NCBI RefSeq assembly: GCF_000469465.1 | Contig: NZ_KI271838.1 | Coordinates: 1-36,124, forward strand | Reading direction: 5' to 3' | DNA: 36,124 nucleotides | Origin: Gemella bergeri ATCC 700627 | Lineage (GTDB): Bacteria; Bacillota; Bacilli; Staphylococcales; Gemellaceae | The notes under the pieces: generated by a model | Database searches by the model: none | What the model saw: the letters and a program-made list of their open reading frames with translations, nothing else | What the model was told of the DNA's origin: nothing | Program-made: the position numbers and the translations under genes | Shown here: positions 26,342 through 36,124 of the stretch, piece by piece | How the letters are laid out: every line of letters starts with the position of its first letter | Numbering within the stretch: position 1 is the first letter of the stretch

Positions 26342-27704
26342 TAATGCAATTACATTATTTGGTGGAACCGGCGATTTAACTTATAGAAAATTACTACCGG
26401 CTTTATATAATTTAGATGTATTAGGGAAATTAGACGATAATTTTAAAATAATTGTTATTGGCCGTAGAGCGTATGCTCCCGCTGATTATATCAAAATAGC
26501 GCGAGAGTGGATAAAAGAACATGCGAGAACAAAATTCGATGAAGAGCAGTTTAGTTCGTATGCACGTCGTATTATTTATTTTAAGATGGATATGACAAAT
26601 GAAGAAGAATATCGTATATTGCAAACATTTTATACATTAATGGGAATAGATCAGCATATTTATTACTATGCGGTAGCTCCGTCGTTTTTTATTACTATAA
26701 CAAACGGTCTGAAAAAATATTGTGCGAATAATAATGCAAAGGTTATTATTGAAAAACCGTTTGGAGAGGATCTTGAGAAAGCATCAATATTGAATGACAG
26801 TTTGGCAGATTTCTTCGGACAACATGAGATTTATCATATTGATCATTATTTAGGAAAAGAGATGATTCAGAACATATTATCCCTTCGCTTTAAAAATGTT
26901 ATCTTTAAAGGAATTTGGAACAAAGATTTCATTGAAAATATCCAAATAACAGCAGCGGAAACCGTCGGGGTAGGAACACGTGCCGGTTATTATGATAAAA
27001 ACGGTGCTTTAAAAGATATGGTACAAAATCATCTTCTTCAAGTATTATCAATTGTTGCTATGGAGGAGCCGATAGAAGATAACAGTACCGAGATACACAA
27101 TAGTCAATACAATTTATTGTCCGCAATAAAACCGGTAGAAGATACTAATACCAATTTAGTTATGGCACAGTATAACGGTTACTTAAATGAAAAAAATATT
27201 CAACCTAATTCAAAAACAGAAACATATGCAGCGTTAAAATTGTTTATAGATAATGAACGTTGGGAAAATGTTCCGTTTTTTATACGTACAGGTAAAAAAA
27301 TGGGTGATAGAGAAACTCAAGTTGTAGTTCAATTTAAAGCGGTAGGAGATACCCCCGGAAACGTATTAATCATTAAAATACAACCGGATGAGGGAGTGTA
27401 CTTCCAGTTCAATGCGAAAAAACCGGGAACGGAACAGGAGTTGCAACAGATTTCTTTAGATTTTTGTCAAAGCTGTATATTGGAAAACAGAATAAATACT
27501 CCTGAAGCGTATGAACGTTTATTAGATGCTTGCTTAAAAGGTGACAGGGCATTGTTCTCGCAATGGGATCAAATTGTTGTATCATGGCAGTTTGTTAATA
27601 ATTTATTAGATAAATATCATAAACAAGGCTCGCCTCTTTATAGATATGAACAAGGTTCAATGGGACCGGAAGAAGCGAACAAGCTGGTTGAATGGATTAA
27701 TTAA
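26331..27704 (+). CDS. zwf: Glucose-6-phosphate 1-dehydrogenase
   Basis: Zwf oxidises glucose 6-phosphate to 6-phosphogluconolactone. In 457 residues it shows the coenzyme loop LFGGTGDLTYRKLLPALYNL, VIIEKPFG, the active-site signature IDHYLGKEMIQN (D171-H172), GYYDKNGALKDMVQNHL and FIRTGKKM. It is a little shorter than the 480-500 typical of Bacilli and several segments are divergent. The start is ATG at 26331 with GGTGGGA just upstream; the longer open frame from 26256 lies inside gnd. It ends before a strong terminator. Confidence 0.92.
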   Translation: MKNNNAITLFGGTGDLTYRKLLPALYNLDVLGKLDDNFKIIVIGRRAYAPADYIKIAREWIKEHARTKFDEEQFSSYARRIIYFKMDMTNEEEYRILQTFYTLMGIDQHIYYYAVAPSFFITITNGLKKYCANNNAKVIIEKPFGEDLEKASILNDSLADFFGQHEIYHIDHYLGKEMIQNILSLRFKNVIFKGIWNKDFIENIQITAAETVGVGTRAGYYDKNGALKDMVQNHLLQVLSIVAMEEPIEDNSTEIHNSQYNLLSAIKPVEDTNTNLVMAQYNGYLNEKNIQPNSKTETYAALKLFIDNERWENVPFFIRTGKKMGDRETQVVVQFKAVGDTPGNVLIIKIQPDEGVYFQFNAKKPGTEQELQQISLDFCQSCILENRINTPEAYERLLDACLKGDRALFSQWDQIVVSWQFVNNLLDKYHKQGSPLYRYEQGSMGPEEANKLVEWIN

Positions 27705-27716
27705 TAACTAACCGGA

Positions 27717-27766
27717 AAATATAAAACTTTAAGGAAAAATGATACTTAGAGTTTTATATTTTTTTT
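27717..27766 (+). terminator. Terminator after gnd-zwf
   Basis: A 17-base-pair AT-rich stem (27717-27733 with 27745-27761, one G-T pair) runs into a T tract ending at 27766, twelve bases after the zwf stop. Confidence 0.85.
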
Positions 27767-27771
27767 ATGCG

Positions 27772-27780
27772 TGTTATAAT
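27772..27780 (+). promoter_or_regulatory. Extended -10 promoter of the asparaginase gene
   Basis: TGTTATAAT (TG at 27772-27773, TATAAT at 27775-27780) follows the zwf terminator directly. The leader is about 100 bases and includes the palindrome AGTAATATTACT. Confidence 0.6.
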
Positions 27781-27888
27781 AGAGGGCATGAGTAGAATTT
27801 AGGAGAAGTATTAGTAATATTACTTTATTCAATATTAGAATATATATAATTATAATTGATATTTATTATATAGAAGGAGAAAGGTATA

Positions 27889-28851
27889 ATGAAGAAAATT
27901 TTAATAATAAGTACCGGCGGTACTATTTCAATGAGTGAAGATCATACTACAGGTAAGGTATCGCCAACAAAAATTAATCCTATAGGAATGAGTGGAAATA
28001 TTTTTTCATATATGGGAGATATAACCGTAGAGGAGTTGTATAATTTAGCATCACCACAAATAACAGAGCAGGAAATGCTAGGTATTCAAAGAAGAATATT
28101 AAAGGCTGTAGAGGAAGGTTATGATGGAGTAGTTATAACCCATGGAACGGATACTTTAGAAGAAACAGCTTATTATTTAGAGTTAACGTTGGATGTAAAT
28201 ATTCCCGTAGTTGTAACGGGAGCGATGCGTTCAAGTAATGAATTGGGCTCTGACGGGCTGGTAAATCTAAGAAGTGCATTAGTAGTAGCGACAAGTGATG
28301 AAAGTTGTGATAAAGGTGTACTTGTGGTAATGAATGATGAAGCACATACAGCAACTTATGTTACCAAAACTCATACAACAAATGTTGCTAATTTTCAAAC
28401 ACCGACATTTGGTCCGGTGGGGTTGGTATTAAAAAATAAAGTTATATATTTTCAAAAATTAATAGAAAAAGAGCATTATAATATTACTACAAACAATAAA
28501 AAAGTATTTTTGTTAAAGGCTTATGCCGGTATGGGAGCAGAGTTGATAGATTCAGTTTGTAGTTTGGAAATAGACGGTTTAGTAATAGAGGCATTGGGGG
28601 CGGGGAACTTACCGCCCAAAACAGTTCCGGCAATAAAAAGATGTATTGAAAAAAATATCCCCGTTGTTTTTGTATCAAGAGCTTTTAACGGTGTAACTCA
28701 AGATGTTTATGATTATGAAGGCGGAGGGAAAAGATTTTATCAAGATGGAGTTATTTTTACAACCGGTTTAAGCGGTCAAAAAGCAAGGATAAAGCTATTG
28801 GTTTTATTGGAAGCGGGAATAAAACCGGAAAAATTAAGAGAAAAGTTTTAA
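27889..28851 (+). CDS. ansA: L-asparaginase, type I (cytoplasmic)
   Basis: The enzyme hydrolyses asparagine to aspartate and ammonia. The 320 residues have the nucleophile threonine T12 in STGGTI (8-13), the second catalytic site VITHGTDTLEETAYYLE (84-89 is THGTDT), VVVTGAMR and SSNELGSDG. There is no signal peptide, which fits the cytoplasmic type I group. AGAAGGAGAAAGG precedes the ATG. The aspartate released would feed the lysC/asd/hom pathway encoded elsewhere in the window. Confidence 0.94.
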   Translation: MKKILIISTGGTISMSEDHTTGKVSPTKINPIGMSGNIFSYMGDITVEELYNLASPQITEQEMLGIQRRILKAVEEGYDGVVITHGTDTLEETAYYLELTLDVNIPVVVTGAMRSSNELGSDGLVNLRSALVVATSDESCDKGVLVVMNDEAHTATYVTKTHTTNVANFQTPTFGPVGLVLKNKVIYFQKLIEKEHYNITTNNKKVFLLKAYAGMGAELIDSVCSLEIDGLVIEALGAGNLPPKTVPAIKRCIEKNIPVVFVSRAFNGVTQDVYDYEGGGKRFYQDGVIFTTGLSGQKARIKLLVLLEAGIKPEKLREKF

Positions 28852-28874
28852 TATCAAATTTATAATGCTCAATA

Positions 28875-28903
28875 TTGAATATTTTTCCTAAATATGATAG
28901 TAT
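28875..28903 (+). promoter_or_regulatory. Possible promoter of the 202-residue hypothetical gene
   Basis: TTGAAT (28875-28880) and TAGTAT (28898-28903) are 17 bases apart, 33 bases before the TTG start. The -10 box is imperfect and TATGAT boxes flank it. Confidence 0.4.
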
Positions 28904-28936
28904 GATAAAGGATTTTAGTAAGAAAGGGGTGTAATT

Positions 28937-29545
28937 TTGAAATTCAAATATCATAGGGCGTATAGAGGATTTTATCTATTAGATAATAATAAATTTAAAC
29001 GACCGTTTATGAAATTAGATGAAGATAAAACGATCAAACTTTTAAATAATGCCGGTATAGAGATAATATTTAATAAAAAACAACTCATCACAATAGAAGA
29101 TAGGTATGTTGTATTCTATAGTAAAGAAAAAACTGAGGAAAAACATAATATTGAAAAATCTTTAAAGATAGATTTTAAGGAATTGGAACTTAATTATCAA
29201 GTACCAAAGCTATTAATAGAAAATATTTATAAAATGTTGAATATGTCTGCAACAGCGAGTAAAGAGTTAGAATCTACCTTGTCACTAATTAATAATATTA
29301 TGATTTCGGACAAATTATTCGCCACAAAGGTAAAAAAAATATCCTTTTATAATGAGAAAGAATTAGATTTGATATTGAATAGATATAATCTTAAAAAGAT
29401 AAGTATAGATGATTTGAAAAAGGAAATTGAATTAAATTATCCAAAACAATATATTTCGGCGTTGCCGTTAGATTATAAAGAACGTGAAATGATTTTTGTT
29501 TTCTACTTTATTATTCAAGTAGAATTGTTAACGGTTTTAAAATAA
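28937..29545 (+). CDS. Hypothetical protein, 202 residues
   Basis: I do not recognise this protein. It is Lys/Glu/Leu/Ile-rich and soluble except for a somewhat hydrophobic end (EMIFVFYFIIQVELLTVL), with probable long helices in the second half. I take the TTG at 28937 as the start because AAAGGGGTG lies just upstream; the first ATG is about 28 codons in and has no site. It stands alone between asparaginase and the cggR promoter, with no strong terminator on either side. Confidence 0.6.
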   Translation: MKFKYHRAYRGFYLLDNNKFKRPFMKLDEDKTIKLLNNAGIEIIFNKKQLITIEDRYVVFYSKEKTEEKHNIEKSLKIDFKELELNYQVPKLLIENIYKMLNMSATASKELESTLSLINNIMISDKLFATKVKKISFYNEKELDLILNRYNLKKISIDDLKKEIELNYPKQYISALPLDYKEREMIFVFYFIIQVELLTVLK

Positions 29546-29581
29546 TGGATAAATTTTTTGATAGAATTATAGTAAAAACTC

Positions 29582-29610
29582 TTGATTTTTTAAGGGTGCT
29601 CTGTTATAAT
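29582..29610 (+). promoter_or_regulatory. Promoter of the cggR-gapA operon
   Basis: TTGATT (29582-29587) and TATAAT (29605-29610) are 17 bases apart, with TG at 29602-29603 making an extended -10. Transcription would begin near 29617, upstream of the CggR operator. Confidence 0.8.
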
Positions 29611-29644
29611 ACTATTCAGAAAGTTTATTTTTTTGCCGCAAGTT

Positions 29645-29679
29645 GGACGTATTTCGACCTATAAGGACGTATTTCGACC
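29645..29679 (+). promoter_or_regulatory. CggR operator: two direct repeats
   Basis: GGACGTATTTCGACC occurs exactly twice (29645-29659 and 29665-29679) with TATAA between, a 20-base period. Each unit has GGAC near the left and GAC near the right, like the Bacillus subtilis CggR operator, which is also a direct repeat with a 20-base period. It sits about 28 bases into the transcript and 48 bases before cggR, so bound CggR would block elongation; release by fructose-1,6-bisphosphate is known for the family. Confidence 0.88.
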
Positions 29680-29726
29680 AACGTAAATATTAAAGATGAA
29701 TTTTCAAACAAGAAGGGCATGATAAT

Positions 29727-30767
29727 ATGGATATTTTACATTTGTTACATATGCAAAATAAACTTGTACCCGAGATGGTGAAAAAATTTAATGATCGTTA
29801 TGAGTTACTTCTTACTATTAAAATAAATCAACCGGTAGGAAGAAAAACATTATTAAATTTTGTAACTATAACTGAACGACAGTTACGTACTGAATGTGAG
29901 GTGTTATCGAAACTGGGTTTAATTGCTAAGAAAACTACCGGAATGAGTCTTACTGAAAAAGGCGAAGAATTTTTAGTAGAAATAAAATCTTTTATTACCA
30001 ATGATACATTTGTTAAAGAGCGAGGTATTATAAAAAAACATTTTTCAATAAAAGATGTTTACATAGTGGCAGGAGATTTTGTAAATAGTGAAGCGACTAG
30101 AGTAGAGATGACAGACTTACTTCTTGATAAGGTTAATTCAAAAATAACCAAAGAGTGTGTAATCGGAGTAAGTGGTGGAAGTACAATGTACTATGTTGCG
30201 GACAGGGCAGATAAAACATTCGGATATGGAAAAGATGTTACTATAACACCTATTCGTGGCGGATTATCAGAAGTTAATACGGAGTATCAATCAAATGATA
30301 TAGCAGCAAAAATGGCTAATAACTCCGGAAATAACTATCAATTACTACACGCACCGGATAATATAGGAGAAAAAGCATTAGAAGAACTTGTTAAAGAACC
30401 TGTTGTCAAAAATGCTTTGGACGTTATAGAAAAAACATCAATTATAATACATAGTATAGGGAATGCTTTTGAGATGGCTTATAGAAGAAGAACTTCATCA
30501 GATATTCTCGAAGTGTTAAAAAAGAAAAATGCTGTTTGCGAATCATTTGGAAGTTATTTCGATGAAGACGGACATGAAATATTTAAAACCTCTACTATAG
30601 GGATGAATTTTAAAGATGTTGACAGCATTGGAGATGTTTTTACAATAGTTGGTGGAGAAAATAAAGCACAGGCGGTATTTAGTTACTTAAATACAAAGCC
30701 GGTCAATGCAACACTCATTATTGATGAAGCAATATGCAGAAAAATAATTACTAAAATTAATAAATAA
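29727..30767 (+). CDS. cggR: Central glycolytic gene regulator CggR
   Basis: This SorC-family repressor of 346 residues has an N-terminal winged helix (LLLTIKINQPVGRKTLLNFV, ERQLRTECEVLSKLGLI). The C-terminal sugar-phosphate domain has VIGVSGGSTMYYVAD, TPIRGGLSEVNTEYQSNDIA, and STIGMNFKDV with FTIVGGENKA. In relatives, fructose-1,6-bisphosphate lowers its grip on DNA. It is the first gene of the glycolytic operon and has its operator just upstream, so it represses itself and gapA. AAGGG precedes the ATG at a slightly long distance. gapA starts 22 bases downstream. Confidence 0.95.
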   Translation: MDILHLLHMQNKLVPEMVKKFNDRYELLLTIKINQPVGRKTLLNFVTITERQLRTECEVLSKLGLIAKKTTGMSLTEKGEEFLVEIKSFITNDTFVKERGIIKKHFSIKDVYIVAGDFVNSEATRVEMTDLLLDKVNSKITKECVIGVSGGSTMYYVADRADKTFGYGKDVTITPIRGGLSEVNTEYQSNDIAAKMANNSGNNYQLLHAPDNIGEKALEELVKEPVVKNALDVIEKTSIIIHSIGNAFEMAYRRRTSSDILEVLKKKNAVCESFGSYFDEDGHEIFKTSTIGMNFKDVDSIGDVFTIVGGENKAQAVFSYLNTKPVNATLIIDEAICRKIITKINK

Positions 30768-30789
30768 AATTTTTAGGAGGAACTAAAAA

Positions 30790-31797
30790 ATGACAGTAAA
30801 AGTAGCAATTAACGGATTTGGACGTATTGGACGTCTTGCATTAAGAAGAATTCAAAATGTAGAAGGAATTGAAGTAGTAGCAATTAATGACTTAACTCCG
30901 GTTAACCAATTAGTACATTTGTTAAAATATGATACAACTCAAGGACGTTTCCAAGGAGAGGTTTTTGAAAAAGACGGTAGTTTAATAATAAACGGTAAAG
31001 AAGTAAAAGGTTTTGCTAATCCAAATCCGGCAGAATTGCCATGGGGAGAATTAGGAATAGATGTGGTGTTAGAATGTACAGGTTTCTTTACTTCTAAAGT
31101 AAAAGCGGAAGCACATATTCAAGCGGGTGCTAAAAAAGTTGTTATCTCTGCACCGGGAGGTAGTGATATTAAAACTATAGTGTTTAACGTAAACCATGAA
31201 ACATTAGATGGGACAGAAACTGTTATTTCAGGAGCCTCATGTACAACTAACTGTTTAGCACCGATGGCAAAAGCACTACACGATAACTTTACAATAGTAG
31301 AGGGGTTAATGACTACAATTCACGGATATACAGGTGATCAAAATACACTTGACGCACCGCACCGTGGTGGAGATTTACGCCGTGCTCGTGCAGCAGGGGT
31401 TAATATTGTTCCTAACACAACAGGTGCTGCAAAAGCAATAGGTTTAGTTATCCCTGAATTAAACGGTAAACTTGACGGATCTGCACAACGTGTACCGGTG
31501 CCGACAGGTTCATTAACTGAATTAGTAGCAGTAGTTGAAAAAACTGTAACTGCTGAAGAAGTTAACGCTGCTATGCACGCTGCTTCTACTGAATCATTCG
31601 GATATAATGTAGATCCAATCGTTTCTTCTGATATCGTAGGAATCGAATTCGGTTCATTATTTGATGCAACTCAAACAAAAGTATTAACAGTAGGTGATAA
31701 ACAATTAGTTAAAGTTGTTTCTTGGTACGATAATGAAATGTCTTACACTTCTCAATTAGTAAGAACATTAAAATACTTTGCAGGATTGATAAAATAA
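30790..31797 (+). CDS. gapA: Glyceraldehyde-3-phosphate dehydrogenase (NAD+, type I)
   Basis: GapA makes 1,3-bisphosphoglycerate from glyceraldehyde 3-phosphate. The 335 residues show the NAD loop [13 protein letters not shown], the catalytic C151 in [22 protein letters not shown] with the partner histidine, and [12 protein letters not shown] at the end. AGGAGG gives strong translation, and codon use is biased toward the highly expressed type, as in eno. It follows cggR by 22 bases and is followed by a 242-base gap holding a structured inverted-repeat element. Confidence 0.98.
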   Translation: MTVKVAINGFGRIGRLALRRIQNVEGIEVVAINDLTPVNQLVHLLKYDTTQGRFQGEVFEKDGSLIINGKEVKGFANPNPAELPWGELGIDVVLECTGFFTSKVKAEAHIQAGAKKVVISAPGGSDIKTIVFNVNHETLDGTETVISGASCTTNCLAPMAKALHDNFTIVEGLMTTIHGYTGDQNTLDAPHRGGDLRRARAAGVNIVPNTTGAAKAIGLVIPELNGKLDGSAQRVPVPTGSLTELVAVVEKTVTAEEVNAAMHAASTESFGYNVDPIVSSDIVGIEFGSLFDATQTKVLTVGDKQLVKVVSWYDNEMSYTSQLVRTLKYFAGLIK

Positions 31798-31821
31798 TTT
31801 ATAATAGATAATAAGAAGAAT

Positions 31822-32007
31822 AGATAAGGAGCTGACTTAAAAGTAGGAAATGATGAATAATTAAGACAAACATACAAAATTCATCAAATAGTATTTTCAA
31901 CTATGGTGGTAAAGTATCTTGGAAAGATTAATTTATAATTAGTTTTTTCCTATAATATACCACAGTTAAGAGTATTAACATCTTGCTTATAAGTCAGCTT
32001 TTTATCT
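31822..32007. repeat. Inverted-repeat element between gapA and pgk
   Basis: Ends 31822-31845 and 31984-32007 are 24-base inverted repeats with 20 matches (AGATAAGGAGCTGACTT against AGATAAAAAGCTGACTT on the other strand). Inside are a TGATGAAT/ATTCATCA stem and an imperfect AACTATGGTGGTA/TACCACAGTT stem. The right end runs into TTTTTATC like a terminator. TATAAT at 31951-31956 with TTAATT 17 bases upstream could start transcription of pgk-tpiA-eno. It may be a small mobile repeat or an RNA processing/attenuation element. Confidence 0.6.
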
Positions 32008-32039
32008 TATATTCTAATATATTTAAAAAGGAGTTTTCC

Positions 32040-33236
32040 ATGAAGAAATCTATTAAAGACTTAGGTAACTTACAAGGAAAGACTGTCTTAATGCGTGTTG
32101 ACTTTAACGTACCATTAAAAGACGGTAAGATTACTAATGATAATCGTATTACTGCGGCATTGCCGACTATTGAGTATGCTCTTAATCAAGGTGCAAAAGT
32201 AGTGGCATTTTCTCATTTAGGTCGTGTGAAAGAGGAGGCGGATAAAGCATCTAAATCACTTGCGCCGGTTGCGAGAAGGTTATCAGAATTATTAGGTAAA
32301 GATGTTAAATTTGTACCTGAAACACGTGGTAGTAAATTAGAAACTGCTATAAAAGAACTGAAAGATGGAGAAATCTTAATGTTCGAGAATACACGTTTTG
32401 AAGATATTGATGGCAAGAAAGAATCTAAAAATGATGCAGAACTTGCGAAATATTGGGCATCACTAGGTGATGTTTATGTCAATGACGCATTCGGTACTGC
32501 ACACCGTGCTCATGCTTCTAATGTCGGTATTGCTTCAAATATTGGAGAAGGTAATTCAGCTTCAGGATTTCTGGTAGATAAAGAAATTAAATTTATCGGT
32601 GGTGCTGTTGATAATCCTGAACGTCCGTTAGTAGCCATTCTGGGCGGAGCTAAAGTATCGGATAAAATCGCCGTTATTGAAAATTTATTGGAAAAAGCTG
32701 ATAAAGTAATAATTGGCGGTGGTATGGCATATACATTTATGAAAGCACAAGGAAAAGAAATTGGTAATTCATTATGTGAAAATGATAAAATAGATTATGC
32801 TCGTAAACTGATGGAAAAAGCCGGAGATAAATTGATATTACCGGTAGATACAGTTGTTACAAAAGAATTTTCAAATGATGCACCAAGCCGTATAGCAATA
32901 GATGATATTCAAGCAGACGAAGAAGGTTTAGACATTGGGCCGAAAACAGTAGAACTATTTAAAAATACATTGCAAGGAGCTAAAACGGTTATTTGGAATG
33001 GTCCTATGGGAGTGTTCGAAATGCCTAACTTTGCCAAGGGTACAATCGGTGTTTGTGAAGCTATTGCACACTTAGAGGGTGCTACTACTATTATCGGAGG
33101 AGGAGATAGTGCTACGGCAGCTATTTCTTTAGGATATGCAGAAAAATTTTCTCATATTTCAACCGGTGGCGGTGCTTCATTAGAATATCTTGAAGGAAAA
33201 GTATTACCGGGTATAGATTCATTATCAAATAAATAA
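32040..33236 (+). CDS. pgk: Phosphoglycerate kinase
   Basis: Pgk makes ATP and 3-phosphoglycerate from 1,3-bisphosphoglycerate. The 398 residues start [20 protein letters not shown], contain [30 protein letters not shown], the nucleotide-domain [12 protein letters not shown] and the C-terminal [11 protein letters not shown] use the ATG at 32040, preceded by AAAAGGAG; the frame is open to 31983, but that part lies over the inverted-repeat element and lacks a site. tpiA follows 29 bases downstream. Confidence 0.97.
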   Translation: MKKSIKDLGNLQGKTVLMRVDFNVPLKDGKITNDNRITAALPTIEYALNQGAKVVAFSHLGRVKEEADKASKSLAPVARRLSELLGKDVKFVPETRGSKLETAIKELKDGEILMFENTRFEDIDGKKESKNDAELAKYWASLGDVYVNDAFGTAHRAHASNVGIASNIGEGNSASGFLVDKEIKFIGGAVDNPERPLVAILGGAKVSDKIAVIENLLEKADKVIIGGGMAYTFMKAQGKEIGNSLCENDKIDYARKLMEKAGDKLILPVDTVVTKEFSNDAPSRIAIDDIQADEEGLDIGPKTVELFKNTLQGAKTVIWNGPMGVFEMPNFAKGTIGVCEAIAHLEGATTIIGGGDSATAAISLGYAEKFSHISTGGGASLEYLEGKVLPGIDSLSNK

Positions 33237-33265
33237 ATTTTAAAACTCAAGGAGAGAGTACAGTT

Positions 33266-34030
33266 ATGACAAGATTACCATTTATAGCAGGGAACTGGAA
33301 AATGAATTTAACAGTGAAACAAGCGCGTGATTTTGCACAAGCAGTGGCGGGTAAAGTACCTGCCGCAACAAGTGTGGAATCAGCTATTTGTGCACCGGCA
33401 ACTCACTTAGAGGCATTAGTAGAGTTAACTAAAAACAGTGAATTAAATATTGGTGCTGAAAACTGCCACTTTGAGCAAAGTGGAGCATATACAGGAGAAG
33501 TTTCTCCATATGTACTGAATGATTTAGGTGTAAAATATGTTATCCTAGGTCATTCGGAGCGTCGTGAATATTTCGGTGAAACTGATGAACTAATTAATAA
33601 AAAAACAAAAGCTGCATTTGCTAACGGATTGATACCAATCGTTTGTTGCGGTGAAACGCTTGAACAATATGAAACAGGAAAAGCCGTTGATGTAATTACA
33701 GGTCAGTTACAAAAAGATTTAGCGGATTTAACAAAAGAACAAGCCGAAAAACTTGTAGTGGCTTATGAACCGATATGGGCTATAGGAACCGGTAAATCAG
33801 CAACTAAAGAGGATGCACAAAAAATGTGTAAAGCTGTTCGTGATGTGGTTGCGGGATTATACGGAAAAGAAGTAGCTGATAAAGTGAGAGTTCAATACGG
33901 CGGTTCTGTAAAACCGGAAAATGTAAAAGAATACTTAGCATGTCCGGATGTTGATGGAGCTTTAGTAGGTGGAGCTTCACTTAAAGTAGATTCATTTTTA
34001 GCTTTACTAGAAGGCGGAAAATTAGCTTAA
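33266..34030 (+). CDS. tpiA: Triosephosphate isomerase
   Basis: TpiA interconverts dihydroxyacetone phosphate and glyceraldehyde 3-phosphate. The 254-residue barrel has FIAGNWKMN with the catalytic Asn and Lys, the electrophile H96 in [10 protein letters not shown], the catalytic Glu in [15 protein letters not shown] with the mobile loop, and the phosphate-binding YGGSVKPEN and [17 protein letters not shown] precedes the ATG. It lies between pgk and eno; the phosphoglycerate mutase gene often found here is absent. Confidence 0.98.
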   Translation: MTRLPFIAGNWKMNLTVKQARDFAQAVAGKVPAATSVESAICAPATHLEALVELTKNSELNIGAENCHFEQSGAYTGEVSPYVLNDLGVKYVILGHSERREYFGETDELINKKTKAAFANGLIPIVCCGETLEQYETGKAVDVITGQLQKDLADLTKEQAEKLVVAYEPIWAIGTGKSATKEDAQKMCKAVRDVVAGLYGKEVADKVRVQYGGSVKPENVKEYLACPDVDGALVGGASLKVDSFLALLEGGKLA

Positions 34031-34077
34031 TTTTAAGAAATTTTACTATTATAATAAATATAAATTTTAAATTATGA

Positions 34078-35406
<1,329 letters not shown>

Positions 35407-35488
35407 TAAGATAATAAAATTTAACAAGGGATAGCTAAAAGTAAAAAATTTTAATAGAATTTACTTATTAGTAGTAAGACTGCAGTAA

Positions 35489-35602
35489 TTCATTAGTTTG
35501 AAAATTTTCTTTAAAGAACTTTTTTCCAAAACTAATGAACTATGCAAGGAGTGACTCAATAAAATTGATTTTTAACGAAATCATGTTTTTTGAGTTACTC
35601 CT
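35489..35602 (+). repeat. Structured intergenic repeat, copy C, with terminator hairpin
   Basis: TTCATTAGTTT (35489-35499) pairs perfectly with AAACTAATGAA (35529-35539). AGGAGTGACTCAA (35547-35559) pairs with TTGAGTTACTCCT (35590-35602) around GATTT/AAATC, followed by ATTTTTTA. The whole unit aligns with copy A, including the loop segments TTTTCTTTAAA and TTTTTTCCAA. It lies 80 bases after eno and probably terminates the glycolytic operon. Confidence 0.78.
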
Positions 35603-36124
35603 ATTTTTTATGCTTTTAGTAAAATTATTTTCAAAAGTGTATATAAAGCAGTTGTTTTAACCTATAATAGTTTACTGAATAATAAAGTAATTAATTTTTG
35701 ATCTATTATGTTCGTATGTGTTAGAGTTTATTTTAGAAAAATTTATATTTTGCAAATACAAAAACTTTTAAAAATACATTAGTTATAATAAAAAAATTTA
35801 TTAAAAAAATTTAAAAATAATAATAAGACCCCCCCTAATTGATAGCTGTTATTAATAACGGTATAAACATTTTAATTTTAAATTAAATATATAAATTGAA
35901 ATTTATTTTTAGAAAAAATTTGGTTTACAAAAGTAAATACAAATTACATTGGAAAGGATATAGTTTTTTTATACTTGTTTTTTATAGTACAGAATAAAAA
36001 TGTTATTAAACAAAAACAAACATCTAAAAACAGCTGTTTTAAGAGTATATTTTTAAGAAATAATTTTTTATTAATAAATTCTTATTTTATGCTGTTTTTA
36101 CACTATTTTCTTCAAAAAATTTAT
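35603..36124. other. AT-rich non-coding stretch at the window edge
   Basis: No coding frame worth reporting. Visible features are a seven-C run (35829-35835) in very AT-rich DNA, the palindromes GTTATTAATAAC (near 35848-35859) and AAAACAGCTGTTTT (near 36028-36041), and scattered TATAAT-like boxes without a matching -35. It may be the upstream region of a gene beyond the window. Confidence 0.5.

Noticed and set aside
28133..28954. Three minus-strand frames opposite the asparaginase gene
   Set aside because: All are antisense shadows of conserved asparaginase sequence.

Overview
The window is AT-rich (about one third G+C by eye) and carries housekeeping and biosynthetic genes with strong AGGAGG-type ribosome binding sites, TTGACA/TATAAT promoters, T-box leaders, a CggR-controlled glycolytic operon and CcpA-like cre sites. 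This fits a low-GC Bacillota of the class Bacilli. A Gemella-like organism is my best guess from the gene set and base composition, but there is no rRNA here to prove it. I see no phage genes, insertion sequences, CRISPR arrays, tRNAs or rRNAs.

Layout. 1-1.45 kb: an N-terminal fragment of metE (minus strand) behind two consecutive methionine T-box leaders. 1.6-3.7 kb: yhaM (3'-5' exoribonuclease) and a membrane-anchored protein of unknown function cut by an in-frame stop. 3.9-6.6 kb: a beta-hydroxyacid dehydrogenase (minus), menA (plus) and an AzoR-like flavoprotein (minus). 6.7-12.8 kb: the aspartate-to-threonine pathway as two divergent units, hom-lysC (minus) and thrC-thrB-asd (plus); lysC and asd are each broken by one frameshift. 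12.9-16.2 kb: a GNAT acetyltransferase, a candidate small RNA, a DUF6176 protein and a phosphatase (minus), coaX and an unknown protein. 16.3-19.7 kb: a TetR-family regulator with a 25-bp perfect inverted repeat over its promoter, then an ECF transporter (S component, EcfT, fused double ABC protein). 20-23.1 kb: hslO, then xpt-guaB. 23.2-27.7 kb: aldA (minus) divergent from gnd-zwf. 27.9-29.5 kb: asparaginase and an unknown protein. 29.6-35.4 kb: cggR-gapA-pgk-tpiA-eno, lacking the phosphoglycerate mutase gene usual in this operon. The last 0.5 kb is non-coding.

How the genes work together. Carbon flow dominates: lower glycolysis under CggR, the oxidative pentose phosphate branch (gnd-zwf), and aldA with a cre site just after its promoter. 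The other theme is the aspartate family of amino acids (lysC, asd, hom, thrB, thrC, metE, asparaginase). 

Most noteworthy: (1) a repeat family (three copies near 3.8, 5.9 and 35.5 kb) that forms hairpins whose stems change in a compensatory way; (2) four genes (lysC, asd, tetR, ecfA) broken by single-base length changes in poly-A runs, which is either sequencing error or real slippage; (3) tandem Met T-boxes; (4) the TetR/ECF locus with its palindrome and A10 tract; (5) a 186-bp inverted-repeat element between gapA and pgk; (6) an orphan transcript candidate near 13.5 kb.
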